A stretch of DNA of 64,000 nucleotides from Clostridia bacterium (lineage in GTDB: Bacteria > Bacillota > Clostridia > Lachnospirales > Lachnospiraceae). The stretch covers positions 62,001 through 126,000 of the forward strand of contig CAJTDE010000006.1 of assembly GCA_910574835.1 (NCBI GenBank). Direction: 5' to 3'. Shown here in pieces: positions 51,701 through 62,556 of the stretch. Each line of letters opens with the position of its first letter. Position 1 is the stretch's first letter. The notes beneath the pieces are model-generated. The model ran no database searches. It was not told the origin of the DNA and worked only from the letters and a program-made list of their open reading frames with translations. Position numbers and translations under genes: made by a program.

Positions 51701-53623
51701 ATGGCAAAGAAAAACACCTACGGTGCAGACAGCATAGCCGTCTTGGAGGGCCTGGAGGCAGTGCGCAAGCGCCCGGGCATGTACATCGGCAGCGTATCCC
51801 GAAAGGGATTAAACCATTTGATTTATGAGATCGTAGACAATTCCGTTGATGAGCATTTGGCCGGTTTCTGTTCCCGGATCCGGGTAACCCTGGAGCGCGA
51901 CGGCTCCTGTACCGTCAGCGACGACGGCAGGGGGATTCCGGTAGATCTTCACGCCAAAGGCGTATCCGCGGAACGTCTGGTATTCACAACCCTTCATGCA
52001 GGCGGAAAGTTCGACGATTCCGTCTACAAGACAAGCGGCGGCCTTCACGGAGTCGGCTCCTCCGTGGTCAATGCCCTGTCAACTTATCTGGACATAGAGG
52101 TAAGCCGCGACGGGTTCGTACACCACGATCACTACGAGCGCGGCATCCCCACCATCGAATTAAAGGACGGCCTGCTTCCTATTCTGCGGAAAAGCAAAGA
52201 GACGGGAACACGGATCAACTTCCTCCCGGACCCGGAGATCTTTGAGAAAACAAGATTCCAGGCAGAAGAGGTGAAAAGCCGTCTCCATGAGACAGCCTAC
52301 CTCAATCCGGCGCTTACCATCTATTTCGCAGATCGAAGGATAGAGCCGGCGGAGGAAGTAATTTTCCATGAGGAAAACGGAATCATCGGCTTTGTGGAGG
52401 ATCTGAATAAGAAAAAAGAACAGGTTCACGACGTCATTTACTTCAAGGGCGAAGCAGAGGGCATCGTGGTAGAGGGAGCCTTCCAATATGTAAACGAGTT
52501 TCATGAAAATGTCCTGGGCTTCTGTAACAACATCTATAACGCAGAGGGAGGCACCCATCTGACCGGCTTTAAGACCGTATTCACCACCGTAATCAACAAT
52601 TACGCCAGAGAGCTTGGCATCCTGAAGGAAAAGGACGCCAACTTCACCGGGGCCGATGTGCGCAACGGTATGACAGCCGTGATCTCCATCAAGCATCCGG
52701 CTCCCCGATTCGAAGGCCAGACCAAGACAAAGCTTGACAATCAGGACGCCTCCAAAGCCACGGCAAAGGTAGCAGGAGACGAGATAGTCCGCCACTTTGA
52801 CCGAAACCTGGAAACCTTAAAAAGTGTCATTGGCTGTGCAGAAAAAGCGGCTAAAATACGAAAGACTGAGGAACGAGCCAAAACCAACCTTTTAACCAAG
52901 CAGAAATACTCCTTCGATTCCAACGGAAAGCTTGCCAACTGCGAGAGCCGGGACGCTTCCAAGTGTGAGATTTTCATTGTAGAGGGAGATTCCGCCGGCG
53001 GCTCCGCCAAGACAGCCAGAGATCGGAACTACCAGGCCATCCTTCCCATCCGCGGAAAGATCCTGAATGTGGAAAAGGCCAGCATCGACAAGGTACTGGC
53101 AAATGCGGAGATTAAGACGATGATCAATGCCTTTGGCTGCGGCTTTTCCGAGGGCTACGGCAATGACTTTGACATCAGCAGACTGCGCTATGACAAAATC
53201 ATTATTATGGCAGATGCGGATGTGGACGGCGCACATATTTCCACCCTGCTGTTGACCCTGTTTTATCGCTTTATGCCGGATCTTATCTATGAGGGACATG
53301 TCTATATCGCCATGCCGCCCCTCTATAAAGCCATGCCCCAAAGGGGTGAGGAGGAATATCTCTACGATGACAAGGCCCTGGAACGCTACCGGAAGCGCCA
53401 CAAGGGAAGCTTTACCCTCCAACGCTACAAGGGCCTGGGCGAGATGGACGCCGATCAGCTCTGGGAAACTACCCTGAACCCGGCTACCCGGATCTTAAAG
53501 CGTGTGGAGATTGAGGACGCCCGCATGGCTTCTAATGTAACAGAGATGCTTATGGGAACCGAAGTGCCCCCCAGGCGTGCCTTTATCTATGAACATGCCT
53601 GCGATGCGGAGCTGGATGTATAA
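51701..53623 (+). CDS. parE: DNA topoisomerase IV subunit B (ParE/GyrB type)
   Basis: The 640-residue protein has the GHKL ATPase domain (VDNSVDEHLAGF, DDGRGIPVD, KTSGGLHGVGSSVVNALS), the transducer, and the TOPRIM motifs EGDSAGGSAK and DADVDGAH. The KTSGG form and the pairing with a ParC-like subunit 80 bases on favour topoisomerase IV over gyrase, but the two are not always separable in Clostridia. The ATG at 51701 follows GAGGAAG; the ATG at 51686 is poorly placed. Confidence 0.88.
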   Translation: MAKKNTYGADSIAVLEGLEAVRKRPGMYIGSVSRKGLNHLIYEIVDNSVDEHLAGFCSRIRVTLERDGSCTVSDDGRGIPVDLHAKGVSAERLVFTTLHAGGKFDDSVYKTSGGLHGVGSSVVNALSTYLDIEVSRDGFVHHDHYERGIPTIELKDGLLPILRKSKETGTRINFLPDPEIFEKTRFQAEEVKSRLHETAYLNPALTIYFADRRIEPAEEVIFHEENGIIGFVEDLNKKKEQVHDVIYFKGEAEGIVVEGAFQYVNEFHENVLGFCNNIYNAEGGTHLTGFKTVFTTVINNYARELGILKEKDANFTGADVRNGMTAVISIKHPAPRFEGQTKTKLDNQDASKATAKVAGDEIVRHFDRNLETLKSVIGCAEKAAKIRKTEERAKTNLLTKQKYSFDSNGKLANCESRDASKCEIFIVEGDSAGGSAKTARDRNYQAILPIRGKILNVEKASIDKVLANAEIKTMINAFGCGFSEGYGNDFDISRLRYDKIIIMADADVDGAHISTLLLTLFYRFMPDLIYEGHVYIAMPPLYKAMPQRGEEEYLYDDKALERYRKRHKGSFTLQRYKGLGEMDADQLWETTLNPATRILKRVEIEDARMASNVTEMLMGTEVPPRRAFIYEHACDAELDV

Positions 53624-53703
53624 GTAATCTGCGATATGGAGCCGGAAACCGGCCTCAAACAGTAGTATCAAAACATTTATTATAAAATAGCCAGGAGAAA
53701 ATC

Positions 53704-55953
53704 ATGGAAAAGCAAATAGAAGAGCAAATCATCCGCACCGAATATTCGGATGTCATGCAGAAATCCTACATTGATTACGCCATGAGCGTAATCATCGCCC
53801 GGGCGCTTCCGGATGTCCGCGACGGCCTCAAACCCGTACAGAGAAGAACGCTCTACGACATGTACGAGCTGGGCATCCGTTTTGACCGCCCTTACCGGAA
53901 GTGTGCCCGTATCGTAGGCGACACAATGGGTAAATACCATCCCCACGGCGACAGCTCCATCTACGAGGCGCTGGTCGTCATGTCCCAGGATTTCAAAAAG
54001 GGGCTTCCCTTAGTGGACGGCCACGGCAACTTCGGCTCCATCGAGGGAGACGGAGCCGCCGCAATGCGTTACACCGAGGCCCGCTTGGAAAAGGTAACCC
54101 AGGAAGCCTTCCTGGCCGACTTGGATAAAAACGTAGTAGATTTTACGCCGAATTTCGATGAAACCGAAAAAGAGCCATCCGTACTTCCGGCCCGGCTTCC
54201 AAACCTGCTGGTCAACGGCTCCGACGGAATCGCCGTAGGAATGGCCACAAGCATCCCTCCCCACAACCTGGGAGAGGTCATAGACGCTGCAAAAGCCTAT
54301 TTAAAGGACCCGGAAATCACCACGGAAAGCCTGTTAAAGCTTATGCCGGGCCCGGATTTCCCAACAGGCGGCATTGTAGTAAACAAAGACGAGCTTCCCG
54401 CCATCTACGAAACCGGCATGGGCAAAATCAAGGTCCGGGGCCGCGTAGAAGTAGAAAAGCTGAAAGGCGGCAAGGAGCAGCTTGTCATCACCGAGATTCC
54501 TTATCCCATGATAGGCGCCAATATCGGAAAGTTTTTAAACGACATTGCAGCCCTGATAGAGTCCAAAAAGGCCCCGGAGATCACCGATATCTCCAACCAG
54601 TCCTCCAAGGAAGGCATCCGTATCGTCCTGGAGCTTCGAAAGGGAGCCGATACTGAGAATCTCAAAAACATGCTCTACAAAAAAACACGCTTAGAGGACA
54701 CCTTCGGCGTCAACATGCTCGCAGTTGCGGACGGAAGGCCGGAAACTCTGGGCTTAAAGCAGATCCTGGAGCATTACATTGAATTTCAGTATGAGCTTGC
54801 AACTCGAAAATACCGCACCCTCCTTACAAAAGAGCAGGAAAAGCGGGAGATTCAGGAGGGCTTGATCCGGGCATGCGACGTGATCGATCTTATCATCGAG
54901 ATTCTTAGGGGGAGCAAAAACATCAAAGATGCCAAAGCCTGCCTGATAGAAGGGAAAACCGACAGCATCCGCTTCAAGTCCGAAGCCTCAAGAAAGCGGG
55001 CCTCCAAGCTTCGTTTCACCGAGCGCCAGGCCACGGCCATACTGGAGATGCGCCTGTACCGCTTAATCGGCCTGGAAATCGAAGCCTTGATGGCGGAAAA
55101 CGCCCAGACCTTAAAAAACATTGCTGCTTATGAAGATATCCTGGAAAACCATGCAAGTATGACCAAGGTAATCTTAAAGGATATGGAAGCCATTAAAAAA
55201 GCATATGCAAGACCGAGACGAACCTCCATCGAAAATGCGACGGAAATCATTTTCGAGGAAAAGAAGATTGAAGAAATGCCTGTCATGTTCCTGATGGACC
55301 GCTTCGGTTACGCCAAAACCATTGATATGCCTACCTACGAGCGCAACAAAGAGGCCGCGGACAGCGAGAACAAATACGTATTCCCCTGCATCAATACCGG
55401 CCGCATCTGCGTATTTACCGACACCGGGCGTATGCACGCCATCAAGGTCTTGGATCTGCCCTTCGGACGATTCCGGGACAAGGGCGTACCCATTGACAAC
55501 TTCAGCAACTACAACAGCACCGAAGAGCAGGTGGTGGGAATCGGAAGCATGGAAGAGCTGAAAGAAAGAAAACTTATCTTTGCCACCAAAGACAGTATGT
55601 TAAAGGTTGTGGACGGAAGCGAATTTGAGACCAGCAAGCGAACCGTAGCGGCCACCAAGCTGGGTGTGGAAGACAAGGTTCTTTTAGCAGAACCCATAGA
55701 AGGCAGTGAACAGCTTGTCCTCCAAAGTCAGGAGGGATACTTCCTGCGCTTCCCCATATCCGAAGTCCCCGAGAAAAAGAAGGGAGCCGTCGGCGTCCGC
55801 GGTATGCGCCTGGGAGCAGATGACTGCCTGGAGTCCGCTTATCTTTACCGGACAGGCACGGAGCAGACTATCACTTACAAAGAAAAGCAGATCACACTAA
55901 ATAAGCTAAAGTCCGGCAGCCGGGATACAAAAGGTGTGAAGGTGAGAGTGTAG
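53704..55953 (+). CDS. parC: DNA topoisomerase IV subunit A (ParC/GyrA type)
   Basis: The 749-residue protein has the winged-helix catalytic region with active-site Tyr in [13 protein letters not shown] (about residue 123), the quinolone-site region [18 protein letters not shown] with a Ser at the usual resistance position, the coiled coil, and a C-terminal beta-pinwheel. The C-terminal part is short and lacks an evident GyrA box (QRRGGKG type), favouring ParC. It forms one operon with parE. Confidence 0.88.
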   Translation: MEKQIEEQIIRTEYSDVMQKSYIDYAMSVIIARALPDVRDGLKPVQRRTLYDMYELGIRFDRPYRKCARIVGDTMGKYHPHGDSSIYEALVVMSQDFKKGLPLVDGHGNFGSIEGDGAAAMRYTEARLEKVTQEAFLADLDKNVVDFTPNFDETEKEPSVLPARLPNLLVNGSDGIAVGMATSIPPHNLGEVIDAAKAYLKDPEITTESLLKLMPGPDFPTGGIVVNKDELPAIYETGMGKIKVRGRVEVEKLKGGKEQLVITEIPYPMIGANIGKFLNDIAALIESKKAPEITDISNQSSKEGIRIVLELRKGADTENLKNMLYKKTRLEDTFGVNMLAVADGRPETLGLKQILEHYIEFQYELATRKYRTLLTKEQEKREIQEGLIRACDVIDLIIEILRGSKNIKDAKACLIEGKTDSIRFKSEASRKRASKLRFTERQATAILEMRLYRLIGLEIEALMAENAQTLKNIAAYEDILENHASMTKVILKDMEAIKKAYARPRRTSIENATEIIFEEKKIEEMPVMFLMDRFGYAKTIDMPTYERNKEAADSENKYVFPCINTGRICVFTDTGRMHAIKVLDLPFGRFRDKGVPIDNFSNYNSTEEQVVGIGSMEELKERKLIFATKDSMLKVVDGSEFETSKRTVAATKLGVEDKVLLAEPIEGSEQLVLQSQEGYFLRFPISEVPEKKKGAVGVRGMRLGADDCLESAYLYRTGTEQTITYKEKQITLNKLKSGSRDTKGVKVRV

Positions 55954-55991
55954 ATACAAAATCGGAATTGCGAAATACAACTCAATTTCTA

Positions 55992-56020
55992 TTGCCACCC
56001 CCATCCATTTGTGGTATGAT
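55992..56020 (+). promoter_or_regulatory. Promoter of glnS
   Basis: TTGCCA (55992-55997), 17-base spacer, TATGAT (56015-56020) with TG one base upstream of the -10. Confidence 0.7.
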
Positions 56021-56090
56021 TTTCACAGTCAAAATCAATGATAAAAGCAATGCTTGCGGAAATAAAGCAGTTAAATACGAGGAGGGCGTT

Positions 56091-57758
56091 ATGGAAAACG
56101 AAGTAATCAGCAAAAATTTTATAGAGCAGATGATAGACAAGGACTTAGCCGAAGGCGTATACGATACCGTACACACCCGGTTTCCGCCGGAGCCTAACGG
56201 CTATCTCCACATCGGCCATGCCAAATCCATACTCTTAAACTACGGTCTGGCCTGCAAATATAACGGAAAATTCAACATGCGCTTTGACGACACCAACCCC
56301 ACCAAGGAGAAGGTCGAGTTCGTCGAATCCATCAAAGCCGATATCGAGTGGTTAGGAGCTGACTGGGAGGACCGTCTCTTCTTTGCCTCCGATTACTTTG
56401 AAGCCATGTACGAGGCCGCCGTTAAGCTCATCAAAAAAGGAAAAGCCTTCGTCTGCGATCTCACGGCAGAAGAGATCCGCGCCTACCGCGGAACTCTGAC
56501 CGAGCCAGGGAAAGAAAGCCCCTACCGTGACAGAAGCATTGAAGAAAACCTGGAGCTGTTCGAAGCCATGCGCGCCGGAAAATACGCCGACGGCGAGAAG
56601 GTCCTCCGGGCCAAGATTGACATGGCTTCCCCCAATATCAACATGCGCGATCCCGTCATCTATCGGGTAGCCCACATATCCCACCACAACACGGGAGACA
56701 AGTGGTGCATCTATCCCATGTACGACTTCGCACACCCCATCGAGGATGCCATCGAGGGTATCACCCACTCTATCTGCACCTTGGAGTTTGAAGATCACCG
56801 TCCATTATACGATTGGGTCGTAAAAGAACTGGAATATGCCGTGCCGCCGCGTCAGATTGAGTTTGCAAAGCTCTACCTCACCAACGTGGTAACCGGAAAG
56901 CGCTATATCAAAAAATTGGTAGAAGAGGGCATCGTAGACGGTTGGGATGATCCCCGTCTTGTCTCCATCGCAGCCCTCAGAAGAAGAGGCTTCACTCCGG
57001 AATCCATCCGCATGTTCGTAGACCTCTGCGGCATATCCAAGAGCCAGTCCTCCGTAGACTACGCCATGTTAGAGTACTGTATCCGCGAGGATCTAAAGCT
57101 CAAACGCCCAAGGCTGATGGCCGTTTTAGATCCCATCAAGCTTATTATCGACAACTATCCGGAGGGCCAGGTAGAATACCTGGATGCGGCAAACAACCTG
57201 GAAAACGAAGAACTCGGAAGCCGCAAGATCCCCTTCTGCCGTGAGCTGTATATCGAGCGTGAGGACTTTATGGAAGAGCCGCCGAAAAAATACTTCCGTC
57301 TCTTCCCAGGCAACGAGGTGCGCTTAATGCACGCCTACTTTGTAAAATGCGAAAGCTTCGTCAAAGACGAAAACGGCCGCATCACCGAAATACACTGCAC
57401 CTACGATCCCGAAACAAAAGCAGGAAGCGGCTTCACCGGCCGCAAAGTGAAGGGAACCATTCACTGGGTGCCGGTACCTTATGCCATGACCGCCGAAGTG
57501 CGCCTGTACGAAAACATCATAGACGAGGAAAAGGGCGTCTACAACGAGGACGGAAGCCTCAATCTGAACCCCAATTCCTTAACCGTAGTAGAGAAAGCCT
57601 ACTTAGAGCCAGGCTTTGAAGGCGCCAAACCCTACGACAGCTACCAGTTTGTCCGCAACGGCTTCTTCTGCGTAGACGCAAGAGACACCACCGAAGAAAA
57701 ACTGGTATTTAACAGGATAGTCTCCCTAAAGAGTTCCTTCAAGCTGCCAAAGGCATAA
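56091..57758 (+). CDS. glnS: Glutamine--tRNA ligase
   Basis: The 555-residue class I synthetase has HIGH in [15 protein letters not shown], the KMSKS-like GISKSQSSV segment, and the two C-terminal beta-barrels of GlnRS. It attaches Gln directly to tRNA-Gln; most Firmicutes use the GatCAB amidation route instead, but GlnRS is widespread in Lachnospiraceae, presumably by old transfer. GAGGAGGG precedes the ATG at 56091; the longer upstream frame covers the promoter. Confidence 0.96.
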   Translation: MENEVISKNFIEQMIDKDLAEGVYDTVHTRFPPEPNGYLHIGHAKSILLNYGLACKYNGKFNMRFDDTNPTKEKVEFVESIKADIEWLGADWEDRLFFASDYFEAMYEAAVKLIKKGKAFVCDLTAEEIRAYRGTLTEPGKESPYRDRSIEENLELFEAMRAGKYADGEKVLRAKIDMASPNINMRDPVIYRVAHISHHNTGDKWCIYPMYDFAHPIEDAIEGITHSICTLEFEDHRPLYDWVVKELEYAVPPRQIEFAKLYLTNVVTGKRYIKKLVEEGIVDGWDDPRLVSIAALRRRGFTPESIRMFVDLCGISKSQSSVDYAMLEYCIREDLKLKRPRLMAVLDPIKLIIDNYPEGQVEYLDAANNLENEELGSRKIPFCRELYIEREDFMEEPPKKYFRLFPGNEVRLMHAYFVKCESFVKDENGRITEIHCTYDPETKAGSGFTGRKVKGTIHWVPVPYAMTAEVRLYENIIDEEKGVYNEDGSLNLNPNSLTVVEKAYLEPGFEGAKPYDSYQFVRNGFFCVDARDTTEEKLVFNRIVSLKSSFKLPKA

Positions 57759-57772
57759 ACACAAGAGACAGA

Positions 57773-57814
57773 GGATAAGGCATTTCCGTAAAAAGGACTG
57801 CTTTATCCTTTTTT
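57773..57814 (+). terminator. Terminator of glnS
   Basis: GGATAAGGCA (57773-57782) pairs with TGCTTTATCC (57799-57808), followed by six T. Confidence 0.8.
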
Positions 57815-57871
57815 ATGAAAATAAATAATATTCCAAGAAACTTATCACATTACACCCTAAGGTAAAAGCAG

Positions 57872-59311
57872 ATGCAAGAACTAACCATCCCCCTGACCCC
57901 AAAAAGCAAAATCCCCTTATATGAGCAAATCTACACCTACATCAAGCAGGACATCCAAACCGGCCGCATCAAAGCAAAAGAAAAGCTTCCCTCCGGCCGC
58001 GCCCTGTCCGCCTGCCTGGAAGTAAGCCGCAGCACCGTAGATCTGGCCTACGAACAGCTGTTGTCGGAAGGCTACATCGAATCCTTCCCCTGCAAAGGCT
58101 ACTACGTCTGTCAGATAGAAGAACTCTGCCAATTCCCAAAAGAAGCAGAAGCACAATCCCCGCCTTCCCCCAGACAAAAGCATGCCTGTGACTACGACTT
58201 TACCCCAAACGGCATCGACCTGGACAGCTTTCCCTACGGAATCTGGCGCAAAATCACCCGCAGCATTCTTTTGGACGACAACAAGGACCTGTTTCAACTG
58301 GGAGATCCGAAAGGAGAGTGGGAATTAAGAGAAGTAATCACCGATTATCTCTACCAGGCCCGGGGCGTTAACTGCCGCCCGGAGCAGGTAGTCATAGGAG
58401 CAGGCAACGACTACCTCCTTCTTCTCCTGTCCGCAATTCTGGGAACAGATTTCCGGATAGCTATGGAAACCCCCACCTATAAGCACGCCTATAAAATCTT
58501 TGCTCAGCTTGGCTTTGACTTGTGTACGGTCCCTATGGACGCCTTCGGGATGCAGGTGTCCCGTCTGGAGCGGTCGGGAGCAGAGATAGCCTATGTGATG
58601 CCTTCACATCAATATCCTTTGGGAATTGTAATGCCCATCAAGCGCCGCCTGGAGCTGCTTTCCTGGGCGGCCAAACAAGAAGGACGCTACATCATAGAGG
58701 ATGATTATGACAGCGAATTTCGTTACAAGGGAAAGCCAATCCCGGCCCTTCGGGGAACAGATCAGCAAGAAAAAGTCATCTACCTGGGAACCTTCTCCAA
58801 GTCCATTGCTCCGGCTATCCGAATCAGCTACCTGGTGCTTCCGGAAGGACTTATGCAGGAATGTGAAAAGAGGCTTTTAAAATTTTCATCCACCGTATCC
58901 CGGATCGATCAGATGACTTTGTACCGGTTTTTAAAAGAAGGCCACTATGAACGTCATCTCAACCGGATGCGGACGATCTATGGAAGAAAGCACGATCTTC
59001 TTTTGGGAGAGCTGAAAAAAATGTCCGGTTTCTGCCGTGTTGCCGGCGAACATGCCGGCGTTCATTTATTGGTGGAATTTAAGAACGGCATGACCGAAAA
59101 GGAGGGAATTAAGAGAGCGGAGGCAGAGGGGGTGAAGGTCTATCCCCTGTCAGAGTATGAGATAGGGAACCCACAGGAAAGCAGGGAGCATCAGGAACAG
59201 AAGAGCCAAAGTCACACCGTGCTCCTTGGCTATGCCACACTTTCCGAGAAAGAGCTTGCGGAAGCGGCCAAAAGACTTCGAAAAGCCTGGAGCATAAAAA
59301 AGTCCGGATAA
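57872..59311 (+). CDS. MocR/PdxR-family regulator (GntR helix-turn-helix + aminotransferase domain)
   Basis: In this 479-residue protein a GntR-type winged helix (IYTYIKQDIQTGRIKAKEKL then PSGRALSACLEVSRSTVDLA) is followed by a fold-type I aminotransferase domain with the PLP lysine in GTFSKSIAPAIR (about residue 310) and DDYDSEFRY. MocR proteins bind PLP as effector; PdxR members control vitamin B6 synthesis or uptake, others GABA or taurine use. No pdx gene lies nearby, so the target is unknown. The ribosome binding site (AAGGT) is weak. Confidence 0.92.
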   Translation: MQELTIPLTPKSKIPLYEQIYTYIKQDIQTGRIKAKEKLPSGRALSACLEVSRSTVDLAYEQLLSEGYIESFPCKGYYVCQIEELCQFPKEAEAQSPPSPRQKHACDYDFTPNGIDLDSFPYGIWRKITRSILLDDNKDLFQLGDPKGEWELREVITDYLYQARGVNCRPEQVVIGAGNDYLLLLLSAILGTDFRIAMETPTYKHAYKIFAQLGFDLCTVPMDAFGMQVSRLERSGAEIAYVMPSHQYPLGIVMPIKRRLELLSWAAKQEGRYIIEDDYDSEFRYKGKPIPALRGTDQQEKVIYLGTFSKSIAPAIRISYLVLPEGLMQECEKRLLKFSSTVSRIDQMTLYRFLKEGHYERHLNRMRTIYGRKHDLLLGELKKMSGFCRVAGEHAGVHLLVEFKNGMTEKEGIKRAEAEGVKVYPLSEYEIGNPQESREHQEQKSQSHTVLLGYATLSEKELAEAAKRLRKAWSIKKSG

Positions 59312-59438
59312 ATGACGATATCGTACAACAGCGGTTAGCGTGAAAATCCAGGTCAAATGGACATGCCGGCACAAAAACTTTGCAAAGCAGCAGAAAGAAA
59401 TTTTCGGAAAAAGCAAAAGACATAAAAAAACAAGCATT

Positions 59439-59484
59439 GGGTCTGTTTTTGTGTGATTTACACAAAAACAAGGCCCTCTTTTTT
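59439..59484 (+). terminator. Terminator downstream of the MocR-type gene
   Basis: A long stem is made of GGGTCT plus GTTTTTGTGT pairing with ACACAAAAAC and AGGCCC (one bulged A), followed by TCTTTTTT. Confidence 0.78.
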
Positions 59485-59552
59485 GCGCCTGAATCGAGTT
59501 GCACAAAACAAGCGGAGAAATATGAAATTAATTTCAAAAAAATTCGGGATGA

Positions 59553-59581
59553 TTGACGAAGTTTCATTTGTATTTTATGAT
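59553..59581 (+). promoter_or_regulatory. Promoter of the PTS operon
   Basis: TTGACG (59553-59558), 17-base spacer, TATGAT (59576-59581). The 420-base gap holds this, the terminator before it and the leader palindrome after it. Confidence 0.65.
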
Positions 59582-59653
59582 GAACCTAACGCGCGCGAAG
59601 GTAATAGTAACCAAAGAAATACTGAACTTAAAAGAAAGGAATGTTACAAAAGC

Positions 59654-59707
59654 ACTCTTAAAAGCTTCATTACATGATAAATTCGAACATAAAAGCTTTT
59701 GAGAGTA
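59654..59707 (+). promoter_or_regulatory. Leader palindrome in front of the PTS operon
   Basis: ACTCTTAAAAGCTT (59654-59667) and AAGCTTTTGAGAGT (59694-59707) form a 14-bp stem with one G-U pair and a 26-base loop, shortly before the PTS IIC start. No T run follows, so it is not a simple terminator. Confidence 0.5.
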
Positions 59708-59731
59708 TTCACAAAAGAAAGTAGGGAAGAA

Positions 59732-61162
59732 ATGAGTATTATCACAAATATCTGGAACGTATTGTTCAATAACATCCTGTCCCAGCCGGCTATTTTCATC
59801 GGTCTTATCGTGGTCATAGGATATATCCTCTTAAAAAGAAAGTGGTACGAGGTTGCGGCCGGATTTATCAAAGCTGTGGTCGGATATCAGATCCTGCAGC
59901 TGGGCGCCGCATCGCTGAAAAGTACGGTGGACCCGCTTTTAAATGGCATACAGCAGAAATGGTCCGTAGATGCCGCAGTCATTGACCCAAACTTTGGGCT
60001 GACAGCGGCCAACAGCGCATTGGAGAGCATAGGGGTTACCACTTCCTTTGCCATGATTACACTGCTGATTGCATTTATCTGGAACATCGTACTGGTATTT
60101 TTTCGGAAATACACCAAGGTTCGGACGCTCTTTACTACGGGGCACATTATGGTAAAGCAGTCAACTGTGGCAACTTGGATTATCTTCTTCCTGATTCCGG
60201 AGCTTCGAAACATGGGCGGAATCGTACTGATTGGCCTTCTCTGCGGCACCTATTGGTCCGTATTTTCGAACCTGACCGTAGAGGCTACTCAGGATCTGAC
60301 GGAAGGATCGGGATTTGCCATTGGCCATCAGCAGATGCTCGGCGTATGGTTTGCCTACCGCTTTGGCGGTCTGTTTAAGGGAAAGAACAAGAAGTTCGAA
60401 GAGAAGGAACTAAAATTAGGCGGCGCCTTAAAGGTTCTGGATGATTATGTCGTTTCTACCACTTTTATTATGCTTTTGTTCTTCGGAGTCATTATGGTAA
60501 TACTGGGACCGGAGCTGATGCAAGAAGTAGACGGGGCTAATTTTGGAAACCTCGCCTTTCCCGTATACATTTTCCAGAGATGTACCTCCTTTGCCGTCTC
60601 ACTGGTAGTATTGAAGACAGGCATCCGTATGTTTGTAGGAGAAATGGTAGAATCCTTCGAGGGAATCTCCGGCTCCATCTTAAAGGGTTCCCTTCCCGCT
60701 GTGGACTGTGCCACAACCTATTCCTTCGGAGATCCCAATGCAGTAACCTTAGGCTTCCTCTTTGGCGCCTTGGGACAGATGATTGCCATAGCAGGGCTGT
60801 TGGTATTCAAATCACCGCTGATGATTATTCCGGGTTTTGTGCCCTTATTCTATGACAATGCCACCATCGGACTTTACGCCAATAAGAAGGGCGGCTTTAA
60901 AGCGCTTCTTGTATGCTGTCTTGGATCGGGATTTTTGCAGGTACTGGGAAGCGCCGTGGCTATTATGATGTTCCGGATGGGATCTTTTGGCGGTTACGTA
61001 GGCAATCTGGACTGGGCTACACTGTGGCCGGCTATGGGAGCTGTGATTAAGTATTTCACCGTACCAGGCGCGGCACTGTGCATCATCGGAATGCTCATTA
61101 TCCCGCAGCTTCAATATCGGAGAAACAAAAAGGATTACTTTACCCTTGGCATGGAGGATTAA
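59732..61162 (+). CDS. ulaA: PTS ascorbate-family (SgaT/UlaA) IIC permease
   Basis: The 476-residue membrane protein has about eleven helices. Segments AAGFIKAVVGYQILQLGAAS, FAIGHQQMLGVWFAYRFGG and ILKGSLPAVDCATTYSFGDP are typical of the ascorbate/galactitol-like IIC group. It imports and phosphorylates its substrate with IIB and IIA; no IIA gene is in the window. The true substrate need not be ascorbate. AGGGAAG precedes the ATG at 59732. Confidence 0.9.
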   Translation: MSIITNIWNVLFNNILSQPAIFIGLIVVIGYILLKRKWYEVAAGFIKAVVGYQILQLGAASLKSTVDPLLNGIQQKWSVDAAVIDPNFGLTAANSALESIGVTTSFAMITLLIAFIWNIVLVFFRKYTKVRTLFTTGHIMVKQSTVATWIIFFLIPELRNMGGIVLIGLLCGTYWSVFSNLTVEATQDLTEGSGFAIGHQQMLGVWFAYRFGGLFKGKNKKFEEKELKLGGALKVLDDYVVSTTFIMLLFFGVIMVILGPELMQEVDGANFGNLAFPVYIFQRCTSFAVSLVVLKTGIRMFVGEMVESFEGISGSILKGSLPAVDCATTYSFGDPNAVTLGFLFGALGQMIAIAGLLVFKSPLMIIPGFVPLFYDNATIGLYANKKGGFKALLVCCLGSGFLQVLGSAVAIMMFRMGSFGGYVGNLDWATLWPAMGAVIKYFTVPGAALCIIGMLIIPQLQYRRNKKDYFTLGMED

Positions 61163-61245
61163 GTAACAAGCCATCCATCTATAACAAGTTGTATGAATCA
61201 AGTATTAAAGAACTGAAAGAAGAAACAATACAAAGGAGAAAAATG

Positions 61246-61527
61246 ATGTTAAGAGTTTTAGTCGCATGCGGATGCGGAATGGGAAGTTCACAATTATTGA
61301 AGAAAAACTGTTCAACGGTATTAAAGAATCTCGGTGTAGAACATACCGTTCATCACACCAGCATAGATGAGGCGAAGTCCACGGCTCATGATTACGGCCT
61401 GATTGTCGTAGGCGAGAACTTTGTAAGCCGCTTGAAGGTAAAAGAGGGCACCATTGTAATCGGCCTTAAAAACCTGATGAACAAAAAAGAACTGGAGACA
61501 AAACTAAAAGAAAGCGGAATCGTTTAG
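61246..61527 (+). CDS. ulaB: PTS ascorbate-family IIB phosphotransfer protein
   Basis: The 93-residue protein has the phosphocysteine loop VACGCGMGSSQ at its N-terminus. It accepts phosphate from IIA and passes it to the substrate in IIC. AAAGGAG lies upstream; ATG at 61243 or 61246 is possible. Confidence 0.9.
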   Translation: MLRVLVACGCGMGSSQLLKKNCSTVLKNLGVEHTVHHTSIDEAKSTAHDYGLIVVGENFVSRLKVKEGTIVIGLKNLMNKKELETKLKESGIV

Positions 61528-61560
61528 AAATTCGTATTAAGTAGATTGGAGTTATGCATT

Positions 61561-62532
61561 ATGAGGCAGATGGACGAAGAGGAGCTGGCGGTCATTGCCG
61601 AAGTGGCAAGAATGTATTACATAGAAGGAATGTCACAATTAGAAATTGCCAATATCCTCTACTTTTCCAAAGCCAAAGTATCCCGTGCCCTTCGGATTGC
61701 ACGGGAAGAGCACATTGTAGAGTTTCAGATCAATTATCCCTTAAAGCGTTCTATTAAACTAGAGACAGAGCTAAAACGCAGATTCGGACTAAAGGAGACA
61801 TTGGTAGTCGCAGATCTGTACGACAACCGGAACACGGACATTTCCATCAAGCGTATTGGGGAAATGGCTGCAAACTATCTGGATGAGACCTTAAAGGACG
61901 GAGATTCCATCGGAATTGCATGGGGCAGAACGATGTATCAGACCGTTCGTCAGCTAAAGCCATCCTTCCCAAGAAGAATCCAGGTATTGCAGCTCATGGG
62001 AAATTCAATGGATGATTACCAGATGGACATTGATGTGACCACCCTGGCGGAGCGGATGGCCCGGACTTTTCAGGGAACCGCCACGAGACTGTACGCACCC
62101 ATGTACGTGAACAGCGATATTGTAAGAAAAGAGCTTTTAAAAGAGCCGATCATCCGAAAAACCATAGAGAAGATTCGAACTGTGGACTATGCGCTGACCG
62201 GAATTGCCGACGTATCCTTAGAGCAGCCCAAAAGCACCTGGGCAGGCTATCTGACAGAGCGAAAAAAACGAGAGCTGGAGCGAAAGGGCGCCGTCGGTTA
62301 TCTCTGCGGCTATTTTCTGGACAAGGACGGAAATAAGCTGCCCGATCCCATCAACGATAAAATCATCGGCATTTCCTTTGAGGACTTAAAAAGAGTGCCC
62401 CATATTATTGCGGCGGCCGGAGGACTGGATAAAACCAACGCCATCCGGGCGGCTTTAAAGGGAAAATTGATTCATTGCTTAATCACAGACAGCCGGATAG
62501 CGGAAAAGCTTCTGGCTATGAGGGACAGCTAA
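61561..62532 (+). CDS. SorC/DeoR-type sugar-binding transcriptional regulator
   Basis: In this 323-residue protein an N-terminal helix-turn-helix (YIEGMSQLEIANILYFSKAK then VSRALRIAREEHIVEF) is followed by the SorC sugar-phosphate-binding domain (GDSIGIAWGRTMYQTVRQL, AAAGGLDKTNAIRAALKG). It probably regulates the PTS genes just upstream and perhaps the following sulfotransferase gene in response to the phosphorylated substrate. The ATG at 61561 is nine bases after TTGGAG. Confidence 0.92.
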   Translation: MRQMDEEELAVIAEVARMYYIEGMSQLEIANILYFSKAKVSRALRIAREEHIVEFQINYPLKRSIKLETELKRRFGLKETLVVADLYDNRNTDISIKRIGEMAANYLDETLKDGDSIGIAWGRTMYQTVRQLKPSFPRRIQVLQLMGNSMDDYQMDIDVTTLAERMARTFQGTATRLYAPMYVNSDIVRKELLKEPIIRKTIEKIRTVDYALTGIADVSLEQPKSTWAGYLTERKKRELERKGAVGYLCGYFLDKDGNKLPDPINDKIIGISFEDLKRVPHIIAAAGGLDKTNAIRAALKGKLIHCLITDSRIAEKLLAMRDS

Positions 62533-62556
62533 ATGACTGTCCGGAGAGGAGCATCT

